Shown piece after piece: positions 53,666 to 62,695 of a stretch of 64,000 nucleotides of DNA. How positions within the stretch are numbered: the first letter of the stretch is position 1; every line of letters starts with the position of its first letter. The stretch is from positions 41,152 through 105,151 of the forward strand of contig DEBM01000065.1 of NCBI GenBank assembly GCA_002348545.1, given 5' to 3'. Source of the DNA: Balneolaceae bacterium UBA2956 (GTDB lineage: Bacteria > Bacteroidota > Rhodothermia > Balneolales > Balneolaceae). The notes beneath the pieces were generated by a model. The model was not told where the DNA came from. It did no database searches and saw only the letters and a list, made by a program, of their open reading frames with translations. The position numbers and the translations under genes are program-made.

Positions 53666-54562
53666 ATGGATCAAAATAGTATAAAAAGTAGACGTAAATT
53701 CTTAGAGCAATTAGGGGTCGTTGGAGCTGGTTTGGTGAGTATACCTTGTCTAATGCCAGGATGTGATTCTAAGAGTAATTCTACTGACCAGAGTAACAAA
53801 ATGACAAGCAATTTGGCTAAGGATATTGGAGTGCAAATTTACTCGGTTAGAAATGAGCTAAATGACGATCTTGAAAAAACTATATCTGCTGTTGCAAAAT
53901 TAGGATACTCATGCATAGAAGCTTATGGTCTAAGTCTAGATGGGAAATTTTTTGGAAAATACACTCCTCAGGAATTCAATGCCATAGTGACTAATACAGG
54001 AATGTATATTGCATCGGTTCATACAAGTTATTTTAAGCATAATGATGTTGATATTTTTATCAATGCAGCCTTAGCAATGGACGCCAAGCATATTGTAATA
54101 CCGTATCTTGATGAAAGTTTGAGGGGAGATTACAGTTCAATCGCTGAAAATTTAAATAGAATTGGAGAGATAACCACCTCTGCTGGAATACGTTTTGGTT
54201 ATCATAATCATGATTTTGAATTTTTATTAGATCCGGATAATCGAGTTCCGATGGAAATATTAATAAATGAAACTGATCCTGATAAAGTTTCCTTTCAGGC
54301 AGATTTGTATTGGGTGCGCAAAGCAGGTGTCGATCCTTTGGAATTTGTAAAAAAATTTCCAGGGCGTTTTTTGTCATATCATGTAAAGGATGCAGATAAC
54401 AATTTGGACCAAACTACAGTAGGTGAGGGAATTATCCCATTTCCTGAAATCTTCGAATTAAATATTGTTTCTGGTCTGGATTATCTATTTGTAGAAGACG
54501 AACGCACAGAGACTCCTCTTCAAAATATTGGATCTGCATTGAACTATTTGAATACACTTTAA
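53666..54562 (+). CDS. Tat-exported sugar-isomerase-like TIM-barrel protein
   Basis: A 298-aa protein. The N-terminus carries a twin-arginine signal, SRRKFLEQLG (8-17), a hydrophobic stretch and Cys residues at PC and PGC, so it may also be lipidated. The rest is a xylose-isomerase-like (AP_endonuc_2) TIM barrel: GVQIYSVRNELNDDLEKTI, FGYHNHDFEF with metal ligands, and FQADLYWV. Such proteins in Bacteroidota are predicted periplasmic sugar isomerases/epimerases of unknown substrate. It is 2 bp upstream of trmH. Confidence 0.88.
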   Translation: MDQNSIKSRRKFLEQLGVVGAGLVSIPCLMPGCDSKSNSTDQSNKMTSNLAKDIGVQIYSVRNELNDDLEKTISAVAKLGYSCIEAYGLSLDGKFFGKYTPQEFNAIVTNTGMYIASVHTSYFKHNDVDIFINAALAMDAKHIVIPYLDESLRGDYSSIAENLNRIGEITTSAGIRFGYHNHDFEFLLDPDNRVPMEILINETDPDKVSFQADLYWVRKAGVDPLEFVKKFPGRFLSYHVKDADNNLDQTTVGEGIIPFPEIFELNIVSGLDYLFVEDERTETPLQNIGSALNYLNTL

Positions 54563-54564
54563 AT

Positions 54565-55254
54565 TTGGAAGAGTTTACAAGTATACATGACGAAATTGCC
54601 TATTTGGCTCAATTTATCAATGAAGACCGTCTAGCTCGAATAAATGATGTACTCAACAATAGAACTAGATACATAACAGTCGTTCTTGAGGATATACATA
54701 AAGCGCATAATGCCAATGCTGTTTTGCGTAGTTGTGATGGTTTTGGTGTTCAAGATGTGCATATCATTGAAAATAAAAATCGTTTTGAGTCTAGTTCAAC
54801 TACTTCGCTTGGTAGTCATAAATGGTTGAGTTTGCATAAATATTCTTCCTATGAGTCCAATGTTTCAAAATGTTTTAGAACATTAAAAAGTAAAGGTTAC
54901 ACAATTTTAGCCACATCCCCTCACCATGGTAATACCCATATTTCAGAAGTATCTATGGATCAAAAAACTGCATTGGTGTTCGGTACAGAGTTGGATGGAA
55001 TTAGCGATGAGGTTTTGCAGTTAGCAGATAGTTTCGTAAAGATACCCATGTTTGGCTTTGTAGAAAGTTATAACCTATCGGTAAGCGCGGCTATCTGTCT
55101 TCATAGTTTAAGAACGAAACTTATGCATTTACCTAAATTTGAGTGGCATTTAAGCCAATATGAATTTCTTGAATTGAAAAAAGATTGGATGATCAAATCC
55201 ATTCAACATGGTAATTGTATCTGGCAAAGATATCTTAAAATGAAAGGTGGTTAA
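54565..55254 (+). CDS. trmH: tRNA (guanosine-2'-O)-methyltransferase TrmH
   Basis: A 229-aa SPOUT methyltransferase starting at TTG. The TrmH motifs are NRTRYITVVLEDIHKAHNA with NANAVLRSCDGFGV (motif 1, catalytic Arg), LVFGTELDGIS (motif 2) and IPMFGFVESYNLSVSAAICL (motif 3, knot). An N- and C-terminal extension typical of TrmH rather than RlmB is present. It methylates G18 in the tRNA D-loop. It follows the TIM-barrel gene by 2 bp. The 84-bp gap to the opposing M28 gene holds at most a weak terminator before TTTTTTT. Confidence 0.93.
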   Translation: MEEFTSIHDEIAYLAQFINEDRLARINDVLNNRTRYITVVLEDIHKAHNANAVLRSCDGFGVQDVHIIENKNRFESSSTTSLGSHKWLSLHKYSSYESNVSKCFRTLKSKGYTILATSPHHGNTHISEVSMDQKTALVFGTELDGISDEVLQLADSFVKIPMFGFVESYNLSVSAAICLHSLRTKLMHLPKFEWHLSQYEFLELKKDWMIKSIQHGNCIWQRYLKMKGG

Positions 55255-55338
55255 TTCTCCGCATTCAATTTATCATCGAATTCCAATCAATTTTATTCCA
55301 GTTATAAATTAGTAACCGTGAGTGCTACTTTTTTTGAT

Positions 55339-56754
55339 TTAGCGAGCTAAACGAATTTCAGCGTTTGCTACTCCAAATGTGTATACAGCCATAGTAGCTA
55401 CACATTTGTTGAAATCTTCATGATTAAGTTTATCAAAGGTATCAGCAGCTGAATGGTGATACCAGAAATATTTTTCAGACTCTACATTTAGCCCCATACC
55501 TGGAACGCCTTTATTCATGAGAGGACCTATATCTGCACCACCACCACCTTTTTGAAGTTCTGCAGCATCGATAACTGTGAGTTGTTGGGCTATCTCACTT
55601 AATTGTTGATAGGCTTGATCACTTCCAGAAAATCCAAAACCAATAGGATCAAATATACCCGCATCGGATTCCATCGCTATTACATGATTTTTAATCGAGA
55701 GCTCTTCTTTTTCAGCCCATTCAGCGTAATGATTAGCGCCACGTAAACCATTTTCTTCATTAGTCCACAGAATAACTCTTACCGTTCTTTTCGGGCGAAT
55801 GCCAGATTCAATAATGAGTCTAGCGGCCTCCCATGCCGCTATACAGCCACCACCATCATCCATGGCACCCTGGCCTACATCCCAGGAATCTATATGTCCA
55901 CCCAGCACAACTAATTCGTTGGGGTATTCTGAACCTCTGATCTCCGCTATAATATTATTAGATATCGCATCTTCAAATTGTTGAGCTTCCATATACAGGC
56001 TAATCTCAATAATTTCACCGCGATCTATAAATCGTTCTATAAGTAAAGCATCTTCTACGGTAATAGCAGCATGCGGAATTTTTGGAATACCATTCTCATA
56101 GTACATTACACCGGTATGAGGTGTTTGCATAGAATAAGATGCAACTGATGTTATTAAACTTGCTATTGCGCCATGTTTCGCAGCTTCTATGGCACCATTA
56201 AGTCGATACTGAACAGTTTGTCCATATGTAGTAAAAGGAACATTATACAAGACAATTTTTCCAGGAATCAAATCTTTTTTTACTGCAAGATCTTCAAAAG
56301 AGTCAACCATGATTACCTTACCAGTGATAATTTTGCCACCGGTTCCTATACTTCCGCCTAATCCAAGCATGGGTAAATCTTTTTGTATTGGTGTATTCAA
56401 CGTAGCATATTCATGTCCACGTTCCCAATGAGGTACCATCACCTCTTGCTTCCAAACTTTATCGAAACCGTCTTCTCTCATTTCAGCAACAATCCAATCG
56501 ATCGCTTGCTCTAATCCTTCTGATCCGCTTAATCGGTGGCCATAATAATCACTTAAGTGAGCAAGTCGATCAAAACCAAGTTTAGATGAAAGCGCCTGTT
56601 GTATAAGTAATGAGTTTGTTTGTTTCGTTTTTGAGCTCAAAAATACAGTTGAATCGCTGGTTTGGGCCTCACTAGAATGGCTTAGAAGAAATAGTACACA
56701 TAAACAGTGTACTAGTCTACTAATAGAAAAGTAGATAAGTTTTTTTATTGACAT
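55339..56754 (-). CDS. M28-family metallopeptidase with PA domain
   Basis: A 471-aa secreted protein; the signal peptide ends SSEAQ. Residues of about 120-260 are a PA-domain insertion. The zinc-binding residues fit the M28/carboxypeptidase-Q type: GGHIDSWDVGQGAMDDGGG (His, Asp), TNEENGLRG (catalytic Glu), ESDAGIF and YHHSAADTFD. It probably trims peptides in the periplasm or outside. It overlaps the M23 gene by one base. Confidence 0.9.
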   Translation of the reverse strand: MSIKKLIYFSISRLVHCLCVLFLLSHSSEAQTSDSTVFLSSKTKQTNSLLIQQALSSKLGFDRLAHLSDYYGHRLSGSEGLEQAIDWIVAEMREDGFDKVWKQEVMVPHWERGHEYATLNTPIQKDLPMLGLGGSIGTGGKIITGKVIMVDSFEDLAVKKDLIPGKIVLYNVPFTTYGQTVQYRLNGAIEAAKHGAIASLITSVASYSMQTPHTGVMYYENGIPKIPHAAITVEDALLIERFIDRGEIIEISLYMEAQQFEDAISNNIIAEIRGSEYPNELVVLGGHIDSWDVGQGAMDDGGGCIAAWEAARLIIESGIRPKRTVRVILWTNEENGLRGANHYAEWAEKEELSIKNHVIAMESDAGIFDPIGFGFSGSDQAYQQLSEIAQQLTVIDAAELQKGGGGADIGPLMNKGVPGMGLNVESEKYFWYHHSAADTFDKLNHEDFNKCVATMAVYTFGVANAEIRLAR

Positions 56755-57725
56755 TAGTAGGACTTATTATTGTTTTCAGCGATTTGCTTAAATAACAGAT
56801 ATTCTTCTGGGGAAATATCGGCAAATAAATAAGTTAAGGGGTCAACGGGTTTGTCATTGAAATGGACTTCATAATGAAGATGCGGGCCTTCGGTTAGACC
56901 AGTATTACCTGTCTTTGCAATAACTTGACCTCTTTTAACTTTGGTGCCAACTTTTATATAGTCTTCATAATCGCTAAGATGTGCGTAGAGAGTTTTATAG
57001 CCAAACCCGTGGTCGATAATCAAGGTCCGTCCAAAGGTACCTCTTCGTTTTGCTAGAATAACTTCACCATCACCTGTAGCGTAGACATCGGATCCGATAT
57101 CAGCCCTAAAATCTAACCCATCGTGAGGACGAGTGTATCCAAGTACAGGATGCCGTCTCATACCAAATCCACTCAACAGAATACCACCACCTGGTTTAAT
57201 GGCAGGGATATGTTTTAAAGCTGATTTATTTTCATTGTATTGAGCTTTAATTTCTTCTAGACTAAGATCCTGAATATTAATTCTTCGTTCTAATTCATCT
57301 AATTTTTGACTTGTCCATTCTAGTATTTCCGCGGCATTTTCGCTATAAATTTCATATTCCTTAAATAAATTTGAACCCCCAATACCAAGCAGTATCTCCT
57401 CGTCCAATGACTTTTCTAAGCCCAAAATAGAGCGGTACAATTCAGCATCACGTTGACTTAAATCTTTGAGTTGTTGATCTAAATTTGTAATAGTTTGCTT
57501 GGTCTCCTCTAATTTTTCAAGAAGAATTTTATTTTCTGTGGTGAGTGCTAATTCAGAGGGGGTGCCAACGAAATTACTTAAAATCATCATCCCAATACTA
57601 GCAAGTGTTATACCTGTCAAAATCCAAATAGACAAATTATATGCCACTTGTTGATAGATATTATATTCTATCGGTATAAACTCGCATCTCTCTTTATCGT
57701 AGAAATAATGGTTATTAATGTGCAT
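56754..57725 (-). CDS. M23-family peptidoglycan endopeptidase
   Basis: A 323-aa protein from the ATG at 57725 (MHINNHYFYDKERCEFIPIE, the usual Bacteroidota form); an in-frame ATG at 57779 would add 18 residues. One transmembrane helix (about 30-52) is followed by a coiled coil (about 60-160) and the LytM/M23 domain with GMRRHPVLG, HDGLDFRAD and the zinc motif EGPHLHYEVHF. It cleaves peptide cross-bridges in the cell wall. It is coupled to the M28 gene by a one-base overlap. Confidence 0.92.
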   Translation of the reverse strand: MHINNHYFYDKERCEFIPIEYNIYQQVAYNLSIWILTGITLASIGMMILSNFVGTPSELALTTENKILLEKLEETKQTITNLDQQLKDLSQRDAELYRSILGLEKSLDEEILLGIGGSNLFKEYEIYSENAAEILEWTSQKLDELERRINIQDLSLEEIKAQYNENKSALKHIPAIKPGGGILLSGFGMRRHPVLGYTRPHDGLDFRADIGSDVYATGDGEVILAKRRGTFGRTLIIDHGFGYKTLYAHLSDYEDYIKVGTKVKRGQVIAKTGNTGLTEGPHLHYEVHFNDKPVDPLTYLFADISPEEYLLFKQIAENNNKSY

Positions 57726-57880
57726 AGAAGAAAAAAATTTAAGTGAAAGTAGGGATATTAACTCAGAGTTCCAATGCAATGAGGCTGGTAAACTTTTTAT
57801 GACATTCCATCTATGGTCTTATTTATGAATAGTAATAAATACAGCTATGATGACAAAATAGATTAGGATTAATATTATCA

Positions 57881-58912
57881 CTATTCTATATCACCTTCAA
57901 AATATTCTATAGCACGTTTGATACTTGGGTTCATTCCTTTGGTTTTTTCCGCTATGGAAGATTTAATTCTATCTTGAAAAGCTTCGGCTGCATCATAGCC
58001 ATAATGTTTTAGTAAATGGTTCATGGCAATGACTTCGGCAATTACCGTTATATTTTTACCAGGTGTTATTGGCAATTGTACATAGGGAATTTCATTATCT
58101 AAAATACTTACTTGTTCATGATCCAGTCCCGTCCTGTTTATTTCAAGGGCATCATCCCATAGTGATAACTCAGTAACGATTTCTAATCGTTTTTGATAGC
58201 GAACTGATCGAATACCAAACATAGACATAACGTCGACAATACCTAATCCACGTATCTCCATAAAGTGTTTACTCATAATGGTAGCTGAAGCCATAAGAAC
58301 GCTTCCTTTTTTAGTAATCATAACTACATCATCAGCTACTAAACGGTGCCCTCGTTCAACTAAGTCTAATGCGACTTCACTTTTACCAATACCAGATTTA
58401 CCAACAATGAGTATGCCGACACCATATACATCTACCATTGCACCATGTACCATAGTTTGTAATGCAAACTGATCGTCTAGAAAATCTTTTAACAAGAGCA
58501 TGAAACGAGAAGTCTCATACGGGGTAGTAAAAATAGGAATGCCTCGCTGTGTAGCATTTTCAAGCAGAGCTTTAGGTAGTATGTTCCCATTTGTCAGAAA
58601 AATAATAGGTAGGTCAAATTTGGTAATATTATCGAAGGCCTCGAGTTGTTTATCCTTGGGTAATTTTACAAGGTAATCGGTTTCAGTATTGCCAATAATT
58701 TGTATTCTTTGCCATGAAAACACATCTAAGTAGCCCGTGAGAGCTAAACCAGGTCGGTTTAACTCTGCTTCACTGACAAATTTATCACAGCATTTATCTT
58801 CAGCAGCACAAGCAATAATGTTTATATTAACTCGTTTACGAAGCTTGGTTATGAGTTCTTCAACGGTTAATTTTTCATTGATTGGTATAGGTGAGTGGGT
58901 TGAAAAAGGCAT
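57881..58912 (-). CDS. hprK: HPr kinase/phosphorylase
   Basis: A 343-aa protein with an N-terminal domain (about 1-135), the P-loop GKSGIGKSEV (171-180), catalytic His156 in MVHGAMVDVYG and the HPrK signature EIRGLGIVDVMSMFG. It phosphorylates a Ser of HPr or an HPr-like protein in response to glycolytic intermediates. HPr or PTS genes are not present in the window. It lies 27 bp downstream of hpf. Confidence 0.96.
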   Translation of the reverse strand: MPFSTHSPIPINEKLTVEELITKLRKRVNINIIACAAEDKCCDKFVSEAELNRPGLALTGYLDVFSWQRIQIIGNTETDYLVKLPKDKQLEAFDNITKFDLPIIFLTNGNILPKALLENATQRGIPIFTTPYETSRFMLLLKDFLDDQFALQTMVHGAMVDVYGVGILIVGKSGIGKSEVALDLVERGHRLVADDVVMITKKGSVLMASATIMSKHFMEIRGLGIVDVMSMFGIRSVRYQKRLEIVTELSLWDDALEINRTGLDHEQVSILDNEIPYVQLPITPGKNITVIAEVIAMNHLLKHYGYDAAEAFQDRIKSSIAEKTKGMNPSIKRAIEYFEGDIE

Positions 58913-58939
58913 ATACCGTTGGATTACTTGGTTAAATTA

Positions 58940-59263
58940 TTAGAAAGAAAAATTAGTAATGTAGTTTTTTTCTTTGTTATGTTTGGGTTGTCGTTTCATA
59001 TTTTCTACCACATCATGGACGGCTTTTTTATAGGTTGCTTTTTCGCTTTTTGCCGTTAAGCTTTTTTGTGGTATGTGTACAATAAGTTCTGCCGATTGAG
59101 GAAAGTCAGGGTCTGGATGGTCTCCCATAGCCAAAGAGTATGAAGTTATTCTACTGAACATGGTAGATAATTTTTGTAGCTGATTATTAGCAATATCCTT
59201 TAATACTTCGCTTGTTTCAAAATGATAGGATATTATTGTTTTTTTCATACTATACGACTTCAT
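58940..59263 (-). CDS. hpf: Ribosome hibernation-promoting factor (short HPF/RaiA)
   Basis: A 107-aa protein (102 aa if the in-frame ATG at 59248 is used). The sequence has the S30AE pattern: ITSYSLAMGDHPDPDF, AELIVHIPQKSLTAKSEKATYKKAVHDVVE and a basic C-terminus with MKRQPKHNKEK. It lacks the C-terminal dimerisation domain, so it is the short form. It blocks the ribosomal A/P sites in stationary phase. It is between xerC (2 bp) and hprK (27 bp). Confidence 0.9.
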   Translation of the reverse strand: MKSYSMKKTIISYHFETSEVLKDIANNQLQKLSTMFSRITSYSLAMGDHPDPDFPQSAELIVHIPQKSLTAKSEKATYKKAVHDVVENMKRQPKHNKEKNYITNFSF

Positions 59264-59265
59264 GA

Positions 59266-60219
59266 TCAGGATTTCGCACGAGGGTGTGCTTGTTCGTAAA
59301 TTGTACGTAACCGCTCAACACTAGTATGGGTATATATCTGGGTTGAAGCGAGGCTAGAATGGCCTAAAAATTCTTTAATTAATCTAATATCGGCTCCATT
59401 ATCTAACATATGAGTGGCGAAGCTGTGACGAAGCACATGAGGGCTTTTTTGGGTTACCTCAGAATATTCTTTGATAGCTTTATTAACAATTCGATAGACC
59501 TGCTTGGGGTACATACGTTGACCAGAAGGGGCAATAAATAATGGGCTTTCTTTTTTCCTAGCTTTAAGAGTTTTCTTAAATTCATTAGAGATATTTTGAG
59601 CATCATGTTCAGTTTGACTTCTCTGATTAAGAAAATATTTCAGCAATTTATTTACAGACGAACTAATAGGAACGATTCTTTCTTTATTTCCTTTCCCGTG
59701 AACCTTAATGCACGCTTGAGTCACCTGTACATCTTCTGTATTGAGTCTGCATAATTCACTGACACGTATACCAGAAGAATAAAAAAGTTCGAGAATAACA
59801 GAATCTTGAATAGATCCAATAGGATCTTCTTCCTTGCGATAGCTATCCAGCATACGTTGTAAATCAATTGCAGGGATTGTTTTTGGGAGAGTTTTAGTTT
59901 TTTTGGGAATCACTAAAAGGTGTGCTGGATTTTTTTGAATCCAACCATGCTTAAACGCATATTTAAAGAAAGAACGCAATGCAGCAACTTTACGTGCTAT
60001 ACTATTTTGTGTCAGTCCTTTTTCAGATAGTTCACCTAACCAAAGGCGAATAGTCAACCGATCTATTTGTACTATAGAAAACTCTTCGGAATCAAAATAT
60101 GAGCTAAGAAAAACAATAAACTGATTTAGATCAGTCTTATAGGAAGTTAGAGTATGATAAGAAGCATTTTTTTCTACTCTCAAATACGCCATAAACTTTT
60201 CTAAATATTGGCTTATCAT
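59266..60219 (-). CDS. xerC: Tyrosine recombinase XerC
   Basis: A 317-aa protein. An N-terminal SAM-like core-binding domain (about 1-90) precedes the catalytic domain. The catalytic residues are Arg152 (SSGIRVSELC), Lys176 (HGKGNKER), His261/Arg264 (HVLRHSFATH), His287 (LGHSSL) and nucleophile Tyr296 (IYTHTS). A XerC/D role in dif chromosome-dimer resolution is likely; no integrase-like neighbourhood suggests otherwise. Whether it is XerC or XerD is by eye only. Confidence 0.93.
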   Translation of the reverse strand: MISQYLEKFMAYLRVEKNASYHTLTSYKTDLNQFIVFLSSYFDSEEFSIVQIDRLTIRLWLGELSEKGLTQNSIARKVAALRSFFKYAFKHGWIQKNPAHLLVIPKKTKTLPKTIPAIDLQRMLDSYRKEEDPIGSIQDSVILELFYSSGIRVSELCRLNTEDVQVTQACIKVHGKGNKERIVPISSSVNKLLKYFLNQRSQTEHDAQNISNEFKKTLKARKKESPLFIAPSGQRMYPKQVYRIVNKAIKEYSEVTQKSPHVLRHSFATHMLDNGADIRLIKEFLGHSSLASTQIYTHTSVERLRTIYEQAHPRAKS

Positions 60220-60254
60220 AGTTTCTTATGAGTTGTCGGATTAAAAAATGTAGT

Positions 60255-61460
60255 TCAAACTGGGCGACCTTTCCACTTGACTTTTCTACCACTTAATTTA
60301 TTCCAAATTAAACGAATTGCAAGTGCTTGAAACCAAATCACAGAAAAAATATGAAGGAATGAATAGCTTAGCTTCCAATCGAATAGCCTATCAATTGACA
60401 ATCGTTGAAGAGTAAATAGGAGCACAATTAGTGAAATTAAAACGTAAATTATAATACGCTCATAGAACGTAGCAGGTCCAAACCCATAAATAATAAATGG
60501 TATCATTACAGGAAGAATGAAAACATGTAGGTGTAGCAAACCTAGAGATATAAAAGTGAGCATATTTGGAAACCCTTGTAAAAAATTCTTGCCAAAACCG
60601 TCCCATACCTCTTTTGCGTTTCGATACATCCTGCAAAAAATGGTATTTTTACCATGAAACATTCCCATAGAATGATTGGATTTTTTTATCAATCGCGCTA
60701 AGGCCATATCCTCTACAACCTCATCCCGAACAGCATAATGTCCCCCTATTCTGCAATAGGTTGCCATATTGAAAGCCATAAACTGGCCATTTGCAGCAGT
60801 GAATAATTCTTTGACCCGTAAATATAAGAACGAAGGCAACCATCTTGGTTTACGATGTAAATAGGCTGCAGGAAATAATGTAAATAAAGAATAATACACA
60901 CTTGGGACAATTAGTCGCTCAAAAAAACTATATAACTTTTGATGAGGCCAGACAGTTAATGCGTCATATGAGTGTAATAAATTAGTGATACTATCTAACG
61001 CATTGGAACTTAACCATACATCTGCATCCTGAAAAACCATTAATTTGGTTGTTACTTGTTCAGATAGCTGATGACAGGCCCAGTTTTTCCCTAACCAATC
61101 TTCAGGCTTTTCCTTGCCTTGAATCACTCTAATGTGCGAATATTTAGTACTATATTCATCCAGAATTAGTTGAGTTCCATCGGTTGATTGGTCATTTAAA
61201 ACTAAGATAAAGATATTTTTCTTTGTTTGATTGACTAAGGAATTCAACGTTTTTCTTAAATTATGCTCTTCATTTCGACATGGAATACAAACACTTAAAT
61301 CGGTAGAATAATTTTTGTTTGGATTATTGGTATCTTTTTCAGGTTGTGGAATGCAGCTTATATGTTTACGGTTTCGTAAGTAATTGAGTGTCGTGCCTAA
61401 GTGAAAGAGCAGCGCTACGCTCAATAGCATTATAAGTAATAAGGATAATGTTATTTCCAT
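60255..61460 (-). CDS. GT2 membrane glycosyltransferase, CruC/CrtQ-like
   Basis: A 401-aa protein. A short N-terminal membrane helix (about 3-25) is followed by a GT-A catalytic domain: SVCIPCRNEEHNLRKTL, LVLNDQSTDGT, VFQDADVWLS (DxD) and DEVVEDMALARL (ED). Three or so transmembrane helices complete the C-terminus. This layout matches CruC (chlorobactene glucosyltransferase) and CrtQ (diaponeurosporenoate glycosyltransferase). It faces a CrtC-like hydratase gene across a 50-bp divergent gap, supporting a carotenoid glycoside role. Substrate is inferred. Confidence 0.82.
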   Translation of the reverse strand: MEITLSLLLIMLLSVALLFHLGTTLNYLRNRKHISCIPQPEKDTNNPNKNYSTDLSVCIPCRNEEHNLRKTLNSLVNQTKKNIFILVLNDQSTDGTQLILDEYSTKYSHIRVIQGKEKPEDWLGKNWACHQLSEQVTTKLMVFQDADVWLSSNALDSITNLLHSYDALTVWPHQKLYSFFERLIVPSVYYSLFTLFPAAYLHRKPRWLPSFLYLRVKELFTAANGQFMAFNMATYCRIGGHYAVRDEVVEDMALARLIKKSNHSMGMFHGKNTIFCRMYRNAKEVWDGFGKNFLQGFPNMLTFISLGLLHLHVFILPVMIPFIIYGFGPATFYERIIIYVLISLIVLLFTLQRLSIDRLFDWKLSYSFLHIFSVIWFQALAIRLIWNKLSGRKVKWKGRPV

Positions 61461-61510
61461 AAAGGAAGGTAACGAACTCTTAAATAAACCACCTAAAGTA
61501 CCAACCTAAG

Positions 61511-62635
61511 ATGTACATACGATCTAATCTATCATCTGAATTCCCTCATAAAAAAGAAAAACCAGGTAGTTATGAATGGTGGTACTTTGATGCAATGTCT
61601 GCAGATAAAAAATGGGCAATAGTTATCATTTTTTATGAGGGAAATCCTTTTTCTCCTGCTTACATTAAAGCACAAAATCAAACAAAGAATCCAAGCAAAC
61701 ACTCTGTAGATAGAACGGCATTTGCGAGCTCATTTCCTGCCATAAGTGTATCGGTATACAATACACAAAAAGCAGAATATTATAGTTTTTTGGAGTATGC
61801 CCCAAATAGACTAACTTCTCAAAATGAACCTTTTTCAATTTCATTGGGTAGCAATATTTTTGAGCGCAGGGTGTTGGATGATAAATTAGAGTATGAGATT
61901 ATATTAAATCAGATATTGGATTCTAGTTATCAGCTGACAGGGAGAATTAAATTCATACTCGATACAAAAAAATTGCAAGAGTCTGCTGATTTTAGTTCGT
62001 TACTAAAGGAACCAGAACGAAAAGAATTCCCACATGCTTGGAATTTGATACAGCCTAGAGCGGGGGTCATGGGAAACTTGGTACTTGACGGTCGGTCTGA
62101 TATGTATAACATAGCCTTAAATGGGTTAGGTTATCACGATCATAATGTGGGTTTCGAGCCTTTAAAAGATAGTTTTGAAGATTGGTATTGGGGACGCGTT
62201 CATTTTACTGATTATACTTTGGTTTACTACATTATGAATACTAGAGATGGTGTGAAAAAAAATGCATGGTTGTTTTCTGTTGAGGCAGAGAGTGCAGAAT
62301 TAAATATTCGAGAAATTGAGTTACAGAATGATGTAACCAATCGACATGGGTTGCATACATCTCGTAAAATCATGATGAAAGGGCCTGGGGTAGAATGTGA
62401 GGTGTTCACCAATCAGATCATTGATGATGGACCCTTTTATCAGCGATACTTTAGTGAGGCAACATTGAAAACGGGTCAAACAAAGAGAACTCAGCGGGGA
62501 ATCTCAGAGTATATTATGCCGGAGCGTATTTATGACCGAAAGTATTGGTGGATGATTAATATGCGGCTGCGATATATGTCCTCTAAGACGCATTGGGTAC
62601 AAAAGTCACGATTTCTCTATTCAAAAACCTGGTAA
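61511..62635 (+). CDS. crtC: CrtC-like carotenoid 1,2-hydratase
   Basis: A 374-aa protein of the CrtC/hydroxyneurosporene synthase family. Visible family motifs are GSYEWWYFDA (about 18-27), NGLGYHDHNVG (about 208-218) and SFEDWYWGRVHF. CrtC adds water to the psi-end C1,2 double bond to give a tertiary alcohol. That hydroxyl is the site glycosylated in salinixanthin-type and chlorobactene-glucoside carotenoids. The GT2 gene next to it and the acyltransferase beyond fit that order. It converges with the acyltransferase gene. Confidence 0.88.
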   Translation: MYIRSNLSSEFPHKKEKPGSYEWWYFDAMSADKKWAIVIIFYEGNPFSPAYIKAQNQTKNPSKHSVDRTAFASSFPAISVSVYNTQKAEYYSFLEYAPNRLTSQNEPFSISLGSNIFERRVLDDKLEYEIILNQILDSSYQLTGRIKFILDTKKLQESADFSSLLKEPERKEFPHAWNLIQPRAGVMGNLVLDGRSDMYNIALNGLGYHDHNVGFEPLKDSFEDWYWGRVHFTDYTLVYYIMNTRDGVKKNAWLFSVEAESAELNIREIELQNDVTNRHGLHTSRKIMMKGPGVECEVFTNQIIDDGPFYQRYFSEATLKTGQTKRTQRGISEYIMPERIYDRKYWWMINMRLRYMSSKTHWVQKSRFLYSKTW

Positions 62636-62695
62636 ACTATCTTGGCTTTATGTTTAGCTGTGGTGTACCATTTCAAAAGGAAATTATCAATTGAC

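Noticed and set aside
55255..55338. Terminator before TTTTTTT at about 55328
   Set aside because: The possible stem is only four pairs plus mismatches, too weak to call.
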